The notes under the pieces are model-generated. The model searched no databases, had not been told where the DNA came from, and saw only the letters and a list, made by a program, of their open reading frames with translations. The translations under genes were made by a program, and so were the position numbers. Positions 8,019 through 17,565 of a stretch of 36,220 nt of DNA are shown here, piece by piece (the stretch's first letter is position 1; each line of letters begins with the position of its first letter). Origin of the DNA: Bacteroidales bacterium M2 (lineage in GTDB: Bacteria; Bacteroidota; Bacteroidia; Bacteroidales; Muribaculaceae); assembly GCA_001689415.1 (NCBI GenBank), contig LUJM01000003.1, positions 350 through 36,569 on the forward strand, given 5' to 3'.

Positions 8019-11000
8019 ATGAAACATTCATTATCTCATTTCCTTAGTACGGGAGTACTGGCTATTTCGATGATGATGTCGACAACGGCGAGTGCCGATG
8101 TTTTGCTTAAGGAAGATTTCAACTATCCTGCCGGAGACCTCTATGGTCAGGGCGGTTGGTTGCAGAGCAACAACAAGTCGAACGCGATTCAGGTGACAAC
8201 GACAAAACTCAGTCTTGATGGCTTTGCATCAGGCAACTCGGTGAAACTCACTCCCGAGTCGCCGCAGGACCAGGATGTGCAGAAACCCTTTGTGGCTCTT
8301 AACGACGACAATACTTACACCGGTATTACCGACGGCACTGTGTATGCAGCGATGCTGATCAACGTGCAAAATGTAACCCACCAAATGTATTTTACGGCAT
8401 TCGGCACTACAAACTCGTCGAATCTAATCAAGGACGGCGTATCGTTTACCGGCCCTTACGGTGGCACATTCGTAATACCGTCGGATAACGAAGGCAAATA
8501 TCGTCTGGGTATTGCTAAAAACACAAGCAAACCCACAGCCGAAAGCACCAAAGAACTCGACTATAACACTACATATCTGCTTGTACTCAAGTACACAGCT
8601 ATACCCGAAGCAACCAATGACACATTCGAAGCATGGGTAAACCCCGTAGCCGGTGGCAGCGAGCCTGCAGCCGAACTTGCTGCTACAACTAATCAGGGAG
8701 ATCCTTCACGCGGTGTCGCTTCAATTGCGATCTGCCAGACAACTGGCTCGGTAAAGCAATGTCCTGAAATGCTCGTAGGCCCTATCCGCGTAGCTACCAC
8801 ATGGGCAGAACTTTGGGGCGAAGGCGGCGCTGTTGACCCCGATCCGTCAGACAAAGCCGAAATCACTGTCAGCAAGCCCAAGTTGCCCGATGGCTTCATG
8901 CTATATCAGTATCAGAAATATACTGTAAAGGTGAATGTGAAGGCTACCGGCCTTACCGAAGATATCACAGTGTCGGGCTTCACCAATGCCAAGCCTGCGG
9001 TTACAACAATCGCTGCTGCCGACGCATGCAGCCCGGCAGGTTACGATCTCGAACTTACACTTGACGCATCAGCCGGAAGCGTGATTGCCGAGACCCTGTC
9101 ATTTACATCGGGTGAAACAAAATCGTCGCTTGCCGTAAATGCCGATGTACTGCCCGCAAGCACTCTTATGAGCTTCCGCTTTGTGCCCACGATGACCGAA
9201 TGGACCACATATTATTTCTCGGGCAATGCAACCGTTACACATGTTGATGCTGCTTCGGGCAAGATTTATCTGCAAGATGTTGTAGGCGGTATGGCTCTTG
9301 GTTACAAAGAAATGACCGGTCTTACTGAATCTCCATTCAAGGTTGGTGACAAGGTGACAGGTCTCTATATTCTTGCTACCGAACCCAGCTTCGGTGTTCC
9401 CGGATGCGAACTGCTTGCACACTATACAGCCGACGGTATCGGCTTCGGCACAGTAGCAGACAGCGGCCAGACCAAAGAGCCCATTGAACTTAGCGCAGCC
9501 GAGCTCAATGAGAATCTCGAGACATACCTCAACCGCCTCGTCAAGATTAGCGATGTCAGCTTCAGCGCCGCCGGTGATAAATTCAGCACCACAGGTACAG
9601 CCGTGACATCGGGTGGATCGACAGTGAAAGTACGAGCATTTGCCGGAACAAATATCTCAGGTACTGAGATTCCTGCACAGGCTGCTGCCGTTGTAGGCAT
9701 CTCTACATCGCCCACAACTGCGATGATTACAATGCGCTCGCTTGCCGACCTTATTGCTGCACCCGCCGGTGAGGAAACTCTCGAAGTTCGCGAGGAACTA
9801 CTTGTTTCAGCTACCGAGTATTACCCAATAAATGTGGCTACTCCGTTTGCGAAATTCACAGTGAAGGCACAGAACCTGTCGCGCCCGGCAGCTATTTATG
9901 TTACCGGTGCTAACCGCGACCAGTTTACTGCCGACCTCGAAGAAATACCTGCCGGAACAGGTGAATATGTGATCACTGTCACATTCAAGCCCACTAAGAT
10001 TGGCCGTCTGCAGGGTAACTTGATGATTGACACTTCGAATACCGAACTCACCTATAACAAGGCGTTTGCCGGTCTTGCCTATGACCCTGACAATCTGCCT
10101 GAGTTCAGCGTAGACGCAAGCGCGGTAAAAGACTTTGCCGCCAAAGCCGGCGAACGTCATGAGCAGATTATCACTGTAAATTCCAAGGGCCTGCTTGATT
10201 ATGGCAAGGTGCGAGTACTCGGCCAGGGCAACGGCGCGTTCCTGATTGGTTCGACAATGTTCCTCAAGGACGGTCAGACACAGCTCAAGGTGACATTTGC
10301 CCCCAAGACCGAAGGCACCTACACCGAGACTATCGAGTTTAGCGCCGACAAGGCCGAGACCCTTACTGTGGTTGTTAAAGGTAGCACAAGCGGTGGCGCT
10401 GATGTAGGCGATACCGAGGGTGACGAACTGATTTTCGACACCTCAAAACCTCTCACATACTATGCGACCGATTTCAGCGGCAGCGGAGTATCTAACAAGC
10501 CTCTATCGGTAGATGGCTGGAAGAATGTTGCTCTCGCCGGCAAACGTGCATGGTGGAGCTATACCGAATCTGACGGAAACGTATGCGCTAAGGTTACATC
10601 TTATATTTGGGGCGGTGCTACCGAAAACGAACCTATGGCAGAGATGCTGCTGCTTTCTCCCGCACTCGACTATAAGAACTGCACAAGCCGCCTGCTCTCG
10701 TTCCGTATCAAGGGCGAAATGCTCAGCGACGGTCAGCTCGGCACATTGTCGGTACTTTATATAGACCCCACCCTTCCCGAGACCGAACGCTATCAGGTTA
10801 TCCTCGGCGGTAGCGATATCCCTGTAGGCGGAGAAGCTTCAGGCGAATGGGCCGAGTATGTCATCGACCTCGAAGGCCTCAATCTTGCCGATACATTCTT
10901 TATCGGTTTCCACTACATCAGCTATGCAGGTGCAACATCGCCCGAGTCGTACTATGTAGATGATTTCTGCTACGGCAGCACTACTCAGCCTTTTATCCGT

Positions 11001-11477
11001 ATCAATAAATATCAGGTAGTAGGCGAAGCCAAGGTTGGCGACAGCACCGACCTCGAGGCAGTAACCGTTACCGGTCTCAACCTTACCGAGCCTATCTCAG
11101 TAGCTCTTGAAGGTAAGTACAAAGACTTCTTCAGCGGACCTGCAGAGCTTCCTGCAAGCGGTGGTGAACTGGTGTTTAAATACACACCTGCCGAGGAAGG
11201 CGAGCATGCAGTATATGTTCTTCTCAGCAGCGCCGGTGCTCCTACCAGTCAGTTTATTATCGGTGGCAAGGCCGACGGTGTTTCGGGTATCTCACTTCCC
11301 GGTGTTGAAAATGCATCAACAGTTTCGGCCTACGACCTCAATGGTCGCGAAGTACTCGGCGAAACCGACGCAGTAGAAGCTGCTGCTGCTCTGCGTACGC
11401 TTGCAAAGGGTATGTATATCCTTCGCGTTACCACTGCTGACGGCTCTGTCAAGTCGGTGAAGTATCTTCGTCCGTGA
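8019..11477 (+). CDS. large secreted multi-domain surface protein with T9SS-type sorting tail
   Basis: The protein has 1152 residues with a signal peptide (about 1-26, ending ASA-DVLL). Residues about 27-265 resemble a jelly-roll or laminin-G-like module (DVLLKEDFNYPAGDLYGQGGW near the start, TWAELWGE at its end). Immunoglobulin-like repeats follow (about 275-375), then an OB-fold-like module (about 380-580, YLQDVVGGMALGY), further Ig-like domains (about 590-810), a choice-of-anchor J-like sandwich (about 815-1000, TYYATDFSGSGV to SYYVDDFCYG) and another beta domain. The last 70 residues (AYDLNGREVLGE, LAKGMYILRV, KSVKYLRP) match the type A sorting domain of the type IX secretion system, so export across the outer membrane and surface attachment are inferred. 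No catalytic motif was recognised; adhesion or glycan binding is possible. A strong terminator follows. It is transcribed away from bglX. Confidence 0.75.
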   Translation: MKHSLSHFLSTGVLAISMMMSTTASADVLLKEDFNYPAGDLYGQGGWLQSNNKSNAIQVTTTKLSLDGFASGNSVKLTPESPQDQDVQKPFVALNDDNTYTGITDGTVYAAMLINVQNVTHQMYFTAFGTTNSSNLIKDGVSFTGPYGGTFVIPSDNEGKYRLGIAKNTSKPTAESTKELDYNTTYLLVLKYTAIPEATNDTFEAWVNPVAGGSEPAAELAATTNQGDPSRGVASIAICQTTGSVKQCPEMLVGPIRVATTWAELWGEGGAVDPDPSDKAEITVSKPKLPDGFMLYQYQKYTVKVNVKATGLTEDITVSGFTNAKPAVTTIAAADACSPAGYDLELTLDASAGSVIAETLSFTSGETKSSLAVNADVLPASTLMSFRFVPTMTEWTTYYFSGNATVTHVDAASGKIYLQDVVGGMALGYKEMTGLTESPFKVGDKVTGLYILATEPSFGVPGCELLAHYTADGIGFGTVADSGQTKEPIELSAAELNENLETYLNRLVKISDVSFSAAGDKFSTTGTAVTSGGSTVKVRAFAGTNISGTEIPAQAAAVVGISTSPTTAMITMRSLADLIAAPAGEETLEVREELLVSATEYYPINVATPFAKFTVKAQNLSRPAAIYVTGANRDQFTADLEEIPAGTGEYVITVTFKPTKIGRLQGNLMIDTSNTELTYNKAFAGLAYDPDNLPEFSVDASAVKDFAAKAGERHEQIITVNSKGLLDYGKVRVLGQGNGAFLIGSTMFLKDGQTQLKVTFAPKTEGTYTETIEFSADKAETLTVVVKGSTSGGADVGDTEGDELIFDTSKPLTYYATDFSGSGVSNKPLSVDGWKNVALAGKRAWWSYTESDGNVCAKVTSYIWGGATENEPMAEMLLLSPALDYKNCTSRLLSFRIKGEMLSDGQLGTLSVLYIDPTLPETERYQVILGGSDIPVGGEASGEWAEYVIDLEGLNLADTFFIGFHYISYAGATSPESYYVDDFCYGSTTQPFIRINKYQVVGEAKVGDSTDLEAVTVTGLNLTEPISVALEGKYKDFFSGPAELPASGGELVFKYTPAEEGEHAVYVLLSSAGAPTSQFIIGGKADGVSGISLPGVENASTVSAYDLNGREVLGETDAVEAAAALRTLAKGMYILRVTTADGSVKSVKYLRP

Positions 11478-11482
11478 TTACT

Positions 11483-11516
11483 TTAGTTGAGAGTTATAGT
11501 TTAGAGTTTAGATAAT
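11483..11516 (+). repeat. dispersed intergenic repeat, copy A
   Basis: TTAGTTGAGAGTTATA is followed by GTTTAGAGTTTAGATAAT. The last 21 bases (11496-11516) are identical to 34165-34185 and to the reverse complement of 34264-34284. It starts 5 bases after the stop codon of the secreted protein gene. Confidence 0.75.
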
Positions 11517-11551
11517 AGTTTTTCTAAGGCCTAAGCTATCCCATAAAATAG

Positions 11552-11599
11552 GGGTGTGTCAAAATTGTCTCTTTCGAGAGAATTTGACACACCCTTTTT
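11552..11599 (+). terminator. strong terminator after the secreted protein gene
   Basis: GGGTGTGTCAAAATT (11552-11566) pairs with AATTTGACACACCC (11581-11594) with one bulged A, followed by TTTTT. The loop contains a further CTCTTTCGAGAG mini-stem (11569-11580). Confidence 0.85.
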
Positions 11600-11730
11600 C
11601 TATTCCATGCTATGTAGTATTCTATGGCAAATAATGGCGACGAGTGGAGCGAGTTGTAAATCGACGGTAGGGCGGATTATGCCGGCTGTCTTGCGCGATT
11701 CCGATACCCATACCTATTTTGCTCTTGGCA

Positions 11731-11767
11731 AAAAAAAGACTGCGCCATCTATGAGTGACGGCGCAGC
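11731..11767 (-). terminator. terminator of the lon-uvrA-mazG operon
   Basis: On the minus strand GGCTGCGCCGTCAC, a short loop and GATGGCGCAGTC form a GC-rich stem followed by a run of eight T. It lies about 23 bases beyond the MazG stop codon. Confidence 0.85.
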
Positions 11768-11789
11768 CTGGAAATAAATTTATGACTAA

Positions 11790-12116
11790 TCAGCGGTTGT
11801 CGCCACTGCCTCGCAGGGTGTCGCGCGATTGCCGCGAACTCAGTTTTTCGAGGTTCATGCGAGCGATATCTTCAAGCGAGATACCTAACTCCCGCGCGAG
11901 GGACGCTAAATACCACAGCACATCGCCTGCTTCGCGGGCGATGTCGTTTTTTACAGCGTCGTCGAATACGCCGCCACGGTCGCGTAGCACCTTTTTAACT
12001 TTGTCGGCAACTTCGCCGCTCTCACCGGCGAGGCCGAGAACCGGGTATACAATTCCGCTTTCGCGAGGATATATCGCAGTTTTGAGGGCCGAAGCCTGGT
12101 ATTCGTCGAGTGTCAT
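11790..12116 (-). CDS. MazG-like nucleotide pyrophosphohydrolase
   Basis: A 108-residue protein starting MTLDEYQASALKTAIYP. It shows the MazG metal-binding pattern: GLAGESGEVADKVKK in the first helix pair and REAGDVLWYLA in the second (the EExxE ... ExxD arrangement of all-alpha NTP pyrophosphatases). Such enzymes hydrolyse nucleoside triphosphates to monophosphates and pyrophosphate, and are thought to remove aberrant nucleotides or lower alarmone levels. The frame is open further upstream to 12251, but that part is rich in Arg and Cys and lies in another frame of uvrA. The start at 12116 overlaps the uvrA stop as ATGA, a classic coupling arrangement. The substrate is unknown. It ends just before a good terminator, as the last gene of the operon. 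Confidence 0.85.
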   Translation of the reverse strand: MTLDEYQASALKTAIYPRESGIVYPVLGLAGESGEVADKVKKVLRDRGGVFDDAVKNDIAREAGDVLWYLASLARELGISLEDIARMNLEKLSSRQSRDTLRGSGDNR

Positions 12117-14887
12117 TTCAGTTTCTCCTTCAAGTATTTGCCGGTGAGAGAATCGGTGCATGCCGCAATATCTTCGGGTGTGCCCGTAGCAACAACATTT
12201 CCGCCGTCCTCGCCGCCTTCGGGCCCCATGTCGATTATGTGGTCGGCACATTTGATAACGTCAAGGTTGTGCTCTACGATAATCAATGTGTGGCCGAGTG
12301 ATATAAGCCTGTCGAATGACTTCAATAGCACGGCTATGTCGTGGGGATGAAGACCGGTCGTTGGTTCGTCGAATATGAATATGCTCGGCCTCGAACCACC
12401 TTGGGCAAGATAATAAGCGAGCTTCACACGCTGGTTTTCGCCTCCTGAAAGAGTTGAAGACGACTGCCCGAGTTTGATATATCCGAGACCTACCTGCTGC
12501 AGAGGCAACAGCCTCTCAACGATTCGATGCTCGGTCGGGCCGCTGCCCGCACCGAAGAAATCGATAGCCTCGTCGACTGTAAGGTCGAGGATGTCGTTGA
12601 TATTCTTGCCGTTGTATTGAACAGAAAGCACATCGCGTTTGAAGCGCTTGCCGTGGCATTCCTCGCACTCTATAGTTACGTCGGCAAGGAATTGCATTTC
12701 AATCGTTATACGTCCTTCGCCCTTGCAGGCTTCGCAACGGCCTCCTTCGGTATTAAACGAAAACGACGACGGTGTAAGGTCGAGCTGGCGGGCAGCCTGC
12801 TGCGATGCCATTAGTGCTCGAATTTCGTCGTATGCTTTCAGGTAGGTGGCGGCATTCGAGCGAGTGGATTTACCTATAGGGTTTTGGTCTACGAATACGA
12901 TATCATTTACGCGCGAAACATCGCCGCTGAGTTGGCGGAAAGTTCCTGGTGCATCGCCCTCGTTGTAGAGCTTTCGTACCATGGCGCGATAGAAAACGTC
13001 TCTTACGAGCGTTGATTTTCCCGAGCCGCTGACACCTGTCACTACCGTCATTACCCCGAGGGGGAAGTCAACGTTGACGTGTTTAAGATTGTGCTCTGTA
13101 GCGCCCTCAATACGGATATAGTCGCGCCATTTGCGCCTGTGAGTCGGTAGTGGTATAGGGTCGAGTCCTTTGAGGAACCTCACAGTATGGCTCGATGAAT
13201 CGGCAGGGAGTGTCGCCGGGTCGCCTTCGAATACTATACGGCCTCCGAGACGTCCGGCATCAGGGCCGACATCAATAATTCGGTCGGCTGCACGCATTAT
13301 TTCTTCGTCATGCTCAACAACGACAACCGTATTGCCAAGTTTCTGTAGTTTGCGCAACACGCCTATCAGTCGGTCGGTATCGCGAGGATGAAGACCTATC
13401 GACGGTTCGTCGAGAATATATATCGAGCCTACAAGGCTGCTGCCGAGCGATGTGGCAAGATTTATTCGCTGGCTCTCGCCGCCCGAAAGGCTGTTGCTTA
13501 GTCGGTCGAGGGTAAGGTAGCTGAGGCCAACCTCTTTGAGGAAGGTCAATCGCTTGGTGATTTCTACAAGCAGTCGCGAGGCAACCTTGGCATCGTTTTG
13601 ATCGAGTTCGAGATGCTCGAACCAGTCGAGAAGCTTGTCGATAGGCATTGTGACGAGCTTGTCGATCGATAGTCCGCCAACCTTTATATACAGAGCTTCC
13701 TTACGAAGTCGCGAGCCATGACAAGACTTGCAAATGGTCTTGCCCCGGAATCGGGCAATGGTCATGCGGTGTTCTATCGCCTGACGGTTGGCTTTTGCGT
13801 TGTCAAAATAAGCGTTGATGCCTTTGAGTTTGTCGCCGTCACCTTCCCAAAGCAGGTGTCGCTGTTGGTCGCTTAGGTCGCAATATGGGGTGTGGATTGG
13901 GAAACCGTATTCCGATGCCTGGGCTATAAAAGCCTGCTGCCAGGCCCTTGTGTTAGGCCCTCGCCAAGCCGCCACGCAGTCGTCGTAGAGCGATAGGTAT
14001 GGATTGGGTATAACAAGTTGCTCGGCGATGTCGAGCGTGCTGCCAAACCCCTCGCATACAGGGCAAGCCCCGACGGGGTTGTTGAAGTTGAACATCTGTT
14101 CGCTCGGCTCGGCAAAAGTGATGCCGTCGGCTTCGAAACGCTTCGAAAACGGCAGCCTTTCTACACCATTGTCGCCCCATATCATCAGAACGAGTTCGTC
14201 GTGGCCTTCGAAAAAGGCAGTTTCAGCCGATTCGGCAAACCTTGATATTTCATCAGGTTCTTCCGACCACGCCATTCGGTCGATAAGAAGTAGCGGAAGT
14301 GCGTCGGATTTATATTCCTCTATCTCGACAAACTCGCCGTCGGCATCGACTACGCGGGTATAGCCTTCTTTTGCGTAGATTTCGAGCTGTTGCAGCAGAT
14401 CGCGACCTTCAGGTATTGTGAACGGTGCAGCTATGGCCATGCGAGTGCCTGCCGGGTAGCGCGAAGCTGCAGCGATGACATCTTCTACCGTGTGCTTTTT
14501 TACAATCTCGCCGGTGACAGGAGAATATGTGCGGCCAATGCGGCCATATAGCATACGTATATAGTCATAAATCTCAGTCGAAGTTCCCACTGTAGAGCGC
14601 GGGTTGCGGGTATTTACCTTCTGCTCAATGGCTATCGCCGGGGGGAGCCCGCGGATAAAGTCGCATTCGGGTTTGCGCAACTTACCCATAAACTGCCTTG
14701 CGTAGGCCGAAAGGCTCTCTACATAGCGTCGTCGGCCTTCGGCATATAGCGTATCGAAGGCAAGCGACGATTTTCCCGAGCCTGAGAGGCCCGTGATGAC
14801 TACAAATTTATTGCGGGGTATCTCTACGTCGATGTTTTTGAGATTATTGACGCGAGCACCCTTTACAACTATATTTGATATAGACAT
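12113..14887 (-). CDS. uvrA: excinuclease ABC subunit A (UvrA)
   Basis: This 924-residue protein is the damage-recognition ATPase of nucleotide excision repair. The first Walker A GLSGSGKS is at 33-40, followed by SSLAFDTLYAEGRRRYVESLSAYARQ-type sequence; the first ABC signature is LSGGESQRI and the second half has GVSGSGKST and LSGGENQRVK. The C-terminal zinc module is complete (CEACKGEGR ... CEECHGKRF). The first zinc module looks incomplete: NNPVGACPVCEGFG is present, but the preceding CxxC pair found in E. coli UvrA is missing, as no other Cys pair occurs in the first 270 residues. The UvrB-binding region (about 120-250) seems kept. It lies 11 bases after lon and overlaps the MazG gene by ATGA, so it is the middle gene of an operon. 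Confidence 0.95.
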   Translation of the reverse strand: MSISNIVVKGARVNNLKNIDVEIPRNKFVVITGLSGSGKSSLAFDTLYAEGRRRYVESLSAYARQFMGKLRKPECDFIRGLPPAIAIEQKVNTRNPRSTVGTSTEIYDYIRMLYGRIGRTYSPVTGEIVKKHTVEDVIAAASRYPAGTRMAIAAPFTIPEGRDLLQQLEIYAKEGYTRVVDADGEFVEIEEYKSDALPLLLIDRMAWSEEPDEISRFAESAETAFFEGHDELVLMIWGDNGVERLPFSKRFEADGITFAEPSEQMFNFNNPVGACPVCEGFGSTLDIAEQLVIPNPYLSLYDDCVAAWRGPNTRAWQQAFIAQASEYGFPIHTPYCDLSDQQRHLLWEGDGDKLKGINAYFDNAKANRQAIEHRMTIARFRGKTICKSCHGSRLRKEALYIKVGGLSIDKLVTMPIDKLLDWFEHLELDQNDAKVASRLLVEITKRLTFLKEVGLSYLTLDRLSNSLSGGESQRINLATSLGSSLVGSIYILDEPSIGLHPRDTDRLIGVLRKLQKLGNTVVVVEHDEEIMRAADRIIDVGPDAGRLGGRIVFEGDPATLPADSSSHTVRFLKGLDPIPLPTHRRKWRDYIRIEGATEHNLKHVNVDFPLGVMTVVTGVSGSGKSTLVRDVFYRAMVRKLYNEGDAPGTFRQLSGDVSRVNDIVFVDQNPIGKSTRSNAATYLKAYDEIRALMASQQAARQLDLTPSSFSFNTEGGRCEACKGEGRITIEMQFLADVTIECEECHGKRFKRDVLSVQYNGKNINDILDLTVDEAIDFFGAGSGPTEHRIVERLLPLQQVGLGYIKLGQSSSTLSGGENQRVKLAYYLAQGGSRPSIFIFDEPTTGLHPHDIAVLLKSFDRLISLGHTLIIVEHNLDVIKCADHIIDMGPEGGEDGGNVVATGTPEDIAACTDSLTGKYLKEKLK

Positions 14888-14898
14888 TAAATAGTTTG

Positions 14899-17328
14899 TT
14901 AAAGTGCTATTGGGTTGGCTACAGGCTGGTCGGTTATTGCGTGTGAAATAACTTCGGCCACAGTGTCGACATAGTGGAATGTCATACCGTCGATAAATGC
15001 GGCCGGCATATCGTCGATATCGCGTTTGTTCTGAACCGACATTATAATTGTGTCGATACCGGCACGTTTGGCTGCCAGAATCTTCTCCCTGATACCTCCG
15101 ACAGGCAAAACTTTGCCACGGAGTGTAATCTCACCTGTCATAGCCACGCGCTCTGCCACGCGTCGCTGGGTGAATGTGGATACTATCGATGTGGCGATGG
15201 TGATACCTGCCGAGGGGCCATCTTTGGGTATGGCTCCTTCGGGGAAGTGTATGTGGAGGTTGTATTTGTCGAATAATGTAGGGTCGATGCCTAATTCAAC
15301 CGCGTGAGATTTTACCCACTGGTATGCAATCGTTGCCGATTCTTTCATTACGTCGCCGAGTTTACCGGTAAGGGTGAGAGACGGGGTCTTGGAGTGCGAC
15401 AAAGAAGATTCGGCCATGAGGATTTCTCCGCCGACTTCGGTCCAGGCGAGTCCGGTGACAACTCCGGCAAACTCATTGCCTTCGTAGCGGTCGGGGATGT
15501 GGGGCGCAAGGCCGAGGATATCGTAAAGATTCTCAGGCTCAACCGGGCAAGGGAACTCCTTGCCTGTCATCTGGGCGAGTACGGCCTTTCTACCCACTTT
15601 GGCAAGTTTTTTGTCGAGGGCTCGAACACCGCTTTCAGATGTGTAATTGCGGATTATATCCATAAGGGCAGCATCAGAGATATTGAGCTGCGACGGCTTG
15701 AGTTTTAACTCTGTGAGTATGCGAGGCAAGAGGTGTCGGCGGGCAATTTCCACTTTTTCTTCTACAAGGTAGCCGGGAATCTCGATGATTTCCATGCGGT
15801 CGAGCAATGGACGGGCAATGGTCGACAGGGTATTGGCTGTGGCGATAAACAGTACCTTCGACAGGTCGTAATCCACGTCGATATAATTATCGTGGAAATG
15901 GCAGTTCTGTTCGGGGTCAAGCACTTCGAGGAGCGCAGCTGCCGGGTCGCCCTTGTAGTCGTTGCCGATTTTATCGAGTTCGTCGAGCACGAGCACAGGG
16001 TTAACTACGCCGGCACGTTTCATCGCGTCGATGATACGGCCGGGCATGGCTCCGATATATGTACGTCGGTGACCACGAATCTCGGCCTCGTCGTGCAGGC
16101 CGCCGAAGGATACACGCTCATATTTGCGGCCCAGAGCTCGGGCAACAGATTTGCCTATCGAGGTTTTGCCTACGCCTGGAGCGCCGACAAGGCATATTAT
16201 CGGGGCTTTGCCTTTGGGATTGTGCATGATTACGGCCAGTTGCTCGAGAATGCGTTCTTTCACTTTCTCGAGGCCGAAATGGTCGCTCTCGAGTATTTCC
16301 TCTGCCTTGGCGATGTCGGTGTTGAGTGCCGAAGCTTTGTGCCAAGGAAGATTCACCAGAGTGTCCAGGTATGAATAAAGCACGGAGTAGTCGGGCGACG
16401 ATGGATTGTAACGGCGCAGTTTGTCGATTTCCTTGCGGAACAAAGTGAGGACTTCCTTGGGCATACCTGCTTTCTCTCCGGCTTCGAGCAAATCGTCGAT
16501 TTCGTCGCCGCTGTCGCCATAGAGAGTTTCTCGAATTGTCTCCATTTGCTGCTGCAAGAAGGCATTTCGCTGGTTTTCGTCCATTGTTTTCTTTGTCTTG
16601 TTCATGATCTGGCGCGTTAATTTCTGGCGCTCGTTCATAACAACAAGCTCGGCAAGAAGCCCTTTGGCACGGTCTTTGAGTTTGCTTTTCGACAAAAGTT
16701 CAACCTTGTCTTTCTGATCGAATGGGAAGTTTGTGCAGCAATAGTTGACAAATTCAATAGGATTTTCGATCTGTTTAAGCAAAGGCATCAACGGAGCCGG
16801 GATGAAGTCACTAAGGTCTTCTTTGACCAGACGGTGAGTTTCGTCGAGAACGGCATTATATTCGTTGTCGTCGTTTTCGGGTGCAATCTCGGGAATTTCC
16901 TTTACGCGAGCCGAAAGCCAAACATCGCCGGTTTTGGCGGTGCCGATAATACGGAATTTACCTCTTGAGCGCACGATTGCCATCGACGGAGCTTGCTCGT
17001 TTTCGATCACGCTCAGCACATCGGCGATTACACCATATTTATATAGTCCGGTTGTAACTGCAGGGTTGTCTTCGTCCGGGTTGATCTGGCAAACAACACC
17101 AATAGCGGTTTTGGTCCGGTTTGCAAACTTGGCAAGAACTCGAGCCGATTCCCTACCCAGTTCGAAAGTTACAGTCATTCCGGGAAAAAGAACGAGATTG
17201 CGAGTCGGCAGAAGTGGCAGACTGTCGAGATCGGGTTCTTTATCGAAGGAATTGAGGTCAATTTCTATTTTCTGAATGCCGAAAGCGGCACCGCTTATTT
17301 CGCTGTTTTTATCTTTATTGTCGTCCAT
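14899..17328 (-). CDS. lon: ATP-dependent protease La (Lon)
   Basis: An 809-residue cytoplasmic AAA+ protease that degrades misfolded and regulatory proteins. The N-terminal substrate-binding domain begins near residue 38 (LPLLPTRNLVLFPGMTV), with a coiled helical segment around 225-300. The AAA+ module has Walker A GAPGVGKTS and Walker B PVLVLDELDKIG. The protease domain has the catalytic Ser706 in PKDGPSAGI and Lys749 in GGIREKILAAKRAG, 43 residues apart as in E. coli Lon. Length is normal for the family. It is the first gene of lon-uvrA-mazG on this strand, with its own -7 box about 30 bases upstream. No CIRCE-type heat-shock element was seen. Confidence 0.97.
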   Translation of the reverse strand: MDDNKDKNSEISGAAFGIQKIEIDLNSFDKEPDLDSLPLLPTRNLVLFPGMTVTFELGRESARVLAKFANRTKTAIGVVCQINPDEDNPAVTTGLYKYGVIADVLSVIENEQAPSMAIVRSRGKFRIIGTAKTGDVWLSARVKEIPEIAPENDDNEYNAVLDETHRLVKEDLSDFIPAPLMPLLKQIENPIEFVNYCCTNFPFDQKDKVELLSKSKLKDRAKGLLAELVVMNERQKLTRQIMNKTKKTMDENQRNAFLQQQMETIRETLYGDSGDEIDDLLEAGEKAGMPKEVLTLFRKEIDKLRRYNPSSPDYSVLYSYLDTLVNLPWHKASALNTDIAKAEEILESDHFGLEKVKERILEQLAVIMHNPKGKAPIICLVGAPGVGKTSIGKSVARALGRKYERVSFGGLHDEAEIRGHRRTYIGAMPGRIIDAMKRAGVVNPVLVLDELDKIGNDYKGDPAAALLEVLDPEQNCHFHDNYIDVDYDLSKVLFIATANTLSTIARPLLDRMEIIEIPGYLVEEKVEIARRHLLPRILTELKLKPSQLNISDAALMDIIRNYTSESGVRALDKKLAKVGRKAVLAQMTGKEFPCPVEPENLYDILGLAPHIPDRYEGNEFAGVVTGLAWTEVGGEILMAESSLSHSKTPSLTLTGKLGDVMKESATIAYQWVKSHAVELGIDPTLFDKYNLHIHFPEGAIPKDGPSAGITIATSIVSTFTQRRVAERVAMTGEITLRGKVLPVGGIREKILAAKRAGIDTIIMSVQNKRDIDDMPAAFIDGMTFHYVDTVAEVISHAITDQPVANPIAL

Positions 17329-17354
17329 AACAATCCAAAGGGCAAAATTGAGGC

Positions 17355-17362
17355 CAAAATTA
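17355..17362 (-). promoter_or_regulatory. -7 box for lon
   Basis: On the minus strand TAATTTTG fits TAnnTTTG; no clear -33 TTTG is present 19-21 bases upstream (AT-rich TTATATAATATC lies there). The lon ATG at 17328 would follow a leader of about 20 bases. Confidence 0.4.
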
Positions 17363-17565
17363 CAAAAAAGATATTATATAAGGGGTAGGTAAATCTTAAA
17401 GTCTGTTAAACAAGAAACATCATAGCAAAAAATACGTTTTTATGCTCAATAACATAAAAAATAACGACATAATATAGAAAAATAATTCCTAAATTGCAGG
17501 CCGTAAAACCATAGGGTCGTGTATCCTATAGTTTTCATATCCCGAACAATCTAAAACCCGATAGC

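Larger units (their letters stand above)
11478..11789. other. intergenic region between convergent genes
   Basis: The 312 bases contain one copy of the dispersed TTTAGAG repeat (11483-11516), the rightward terminator (11552-11599) and the leftward terminator of the MazG gene (11731-11767). The stretch 11600-11730 shows nothing recognisable. Confidence 0.6.

Noticed and set aside
12117..12251. Upstream extension of the MazG-family gene by 45 codons
   Set aside because: The extension is Arg/Cys-rich shadow of uvrA; the ATG at 12116 fits the family and the ATGA overlap.
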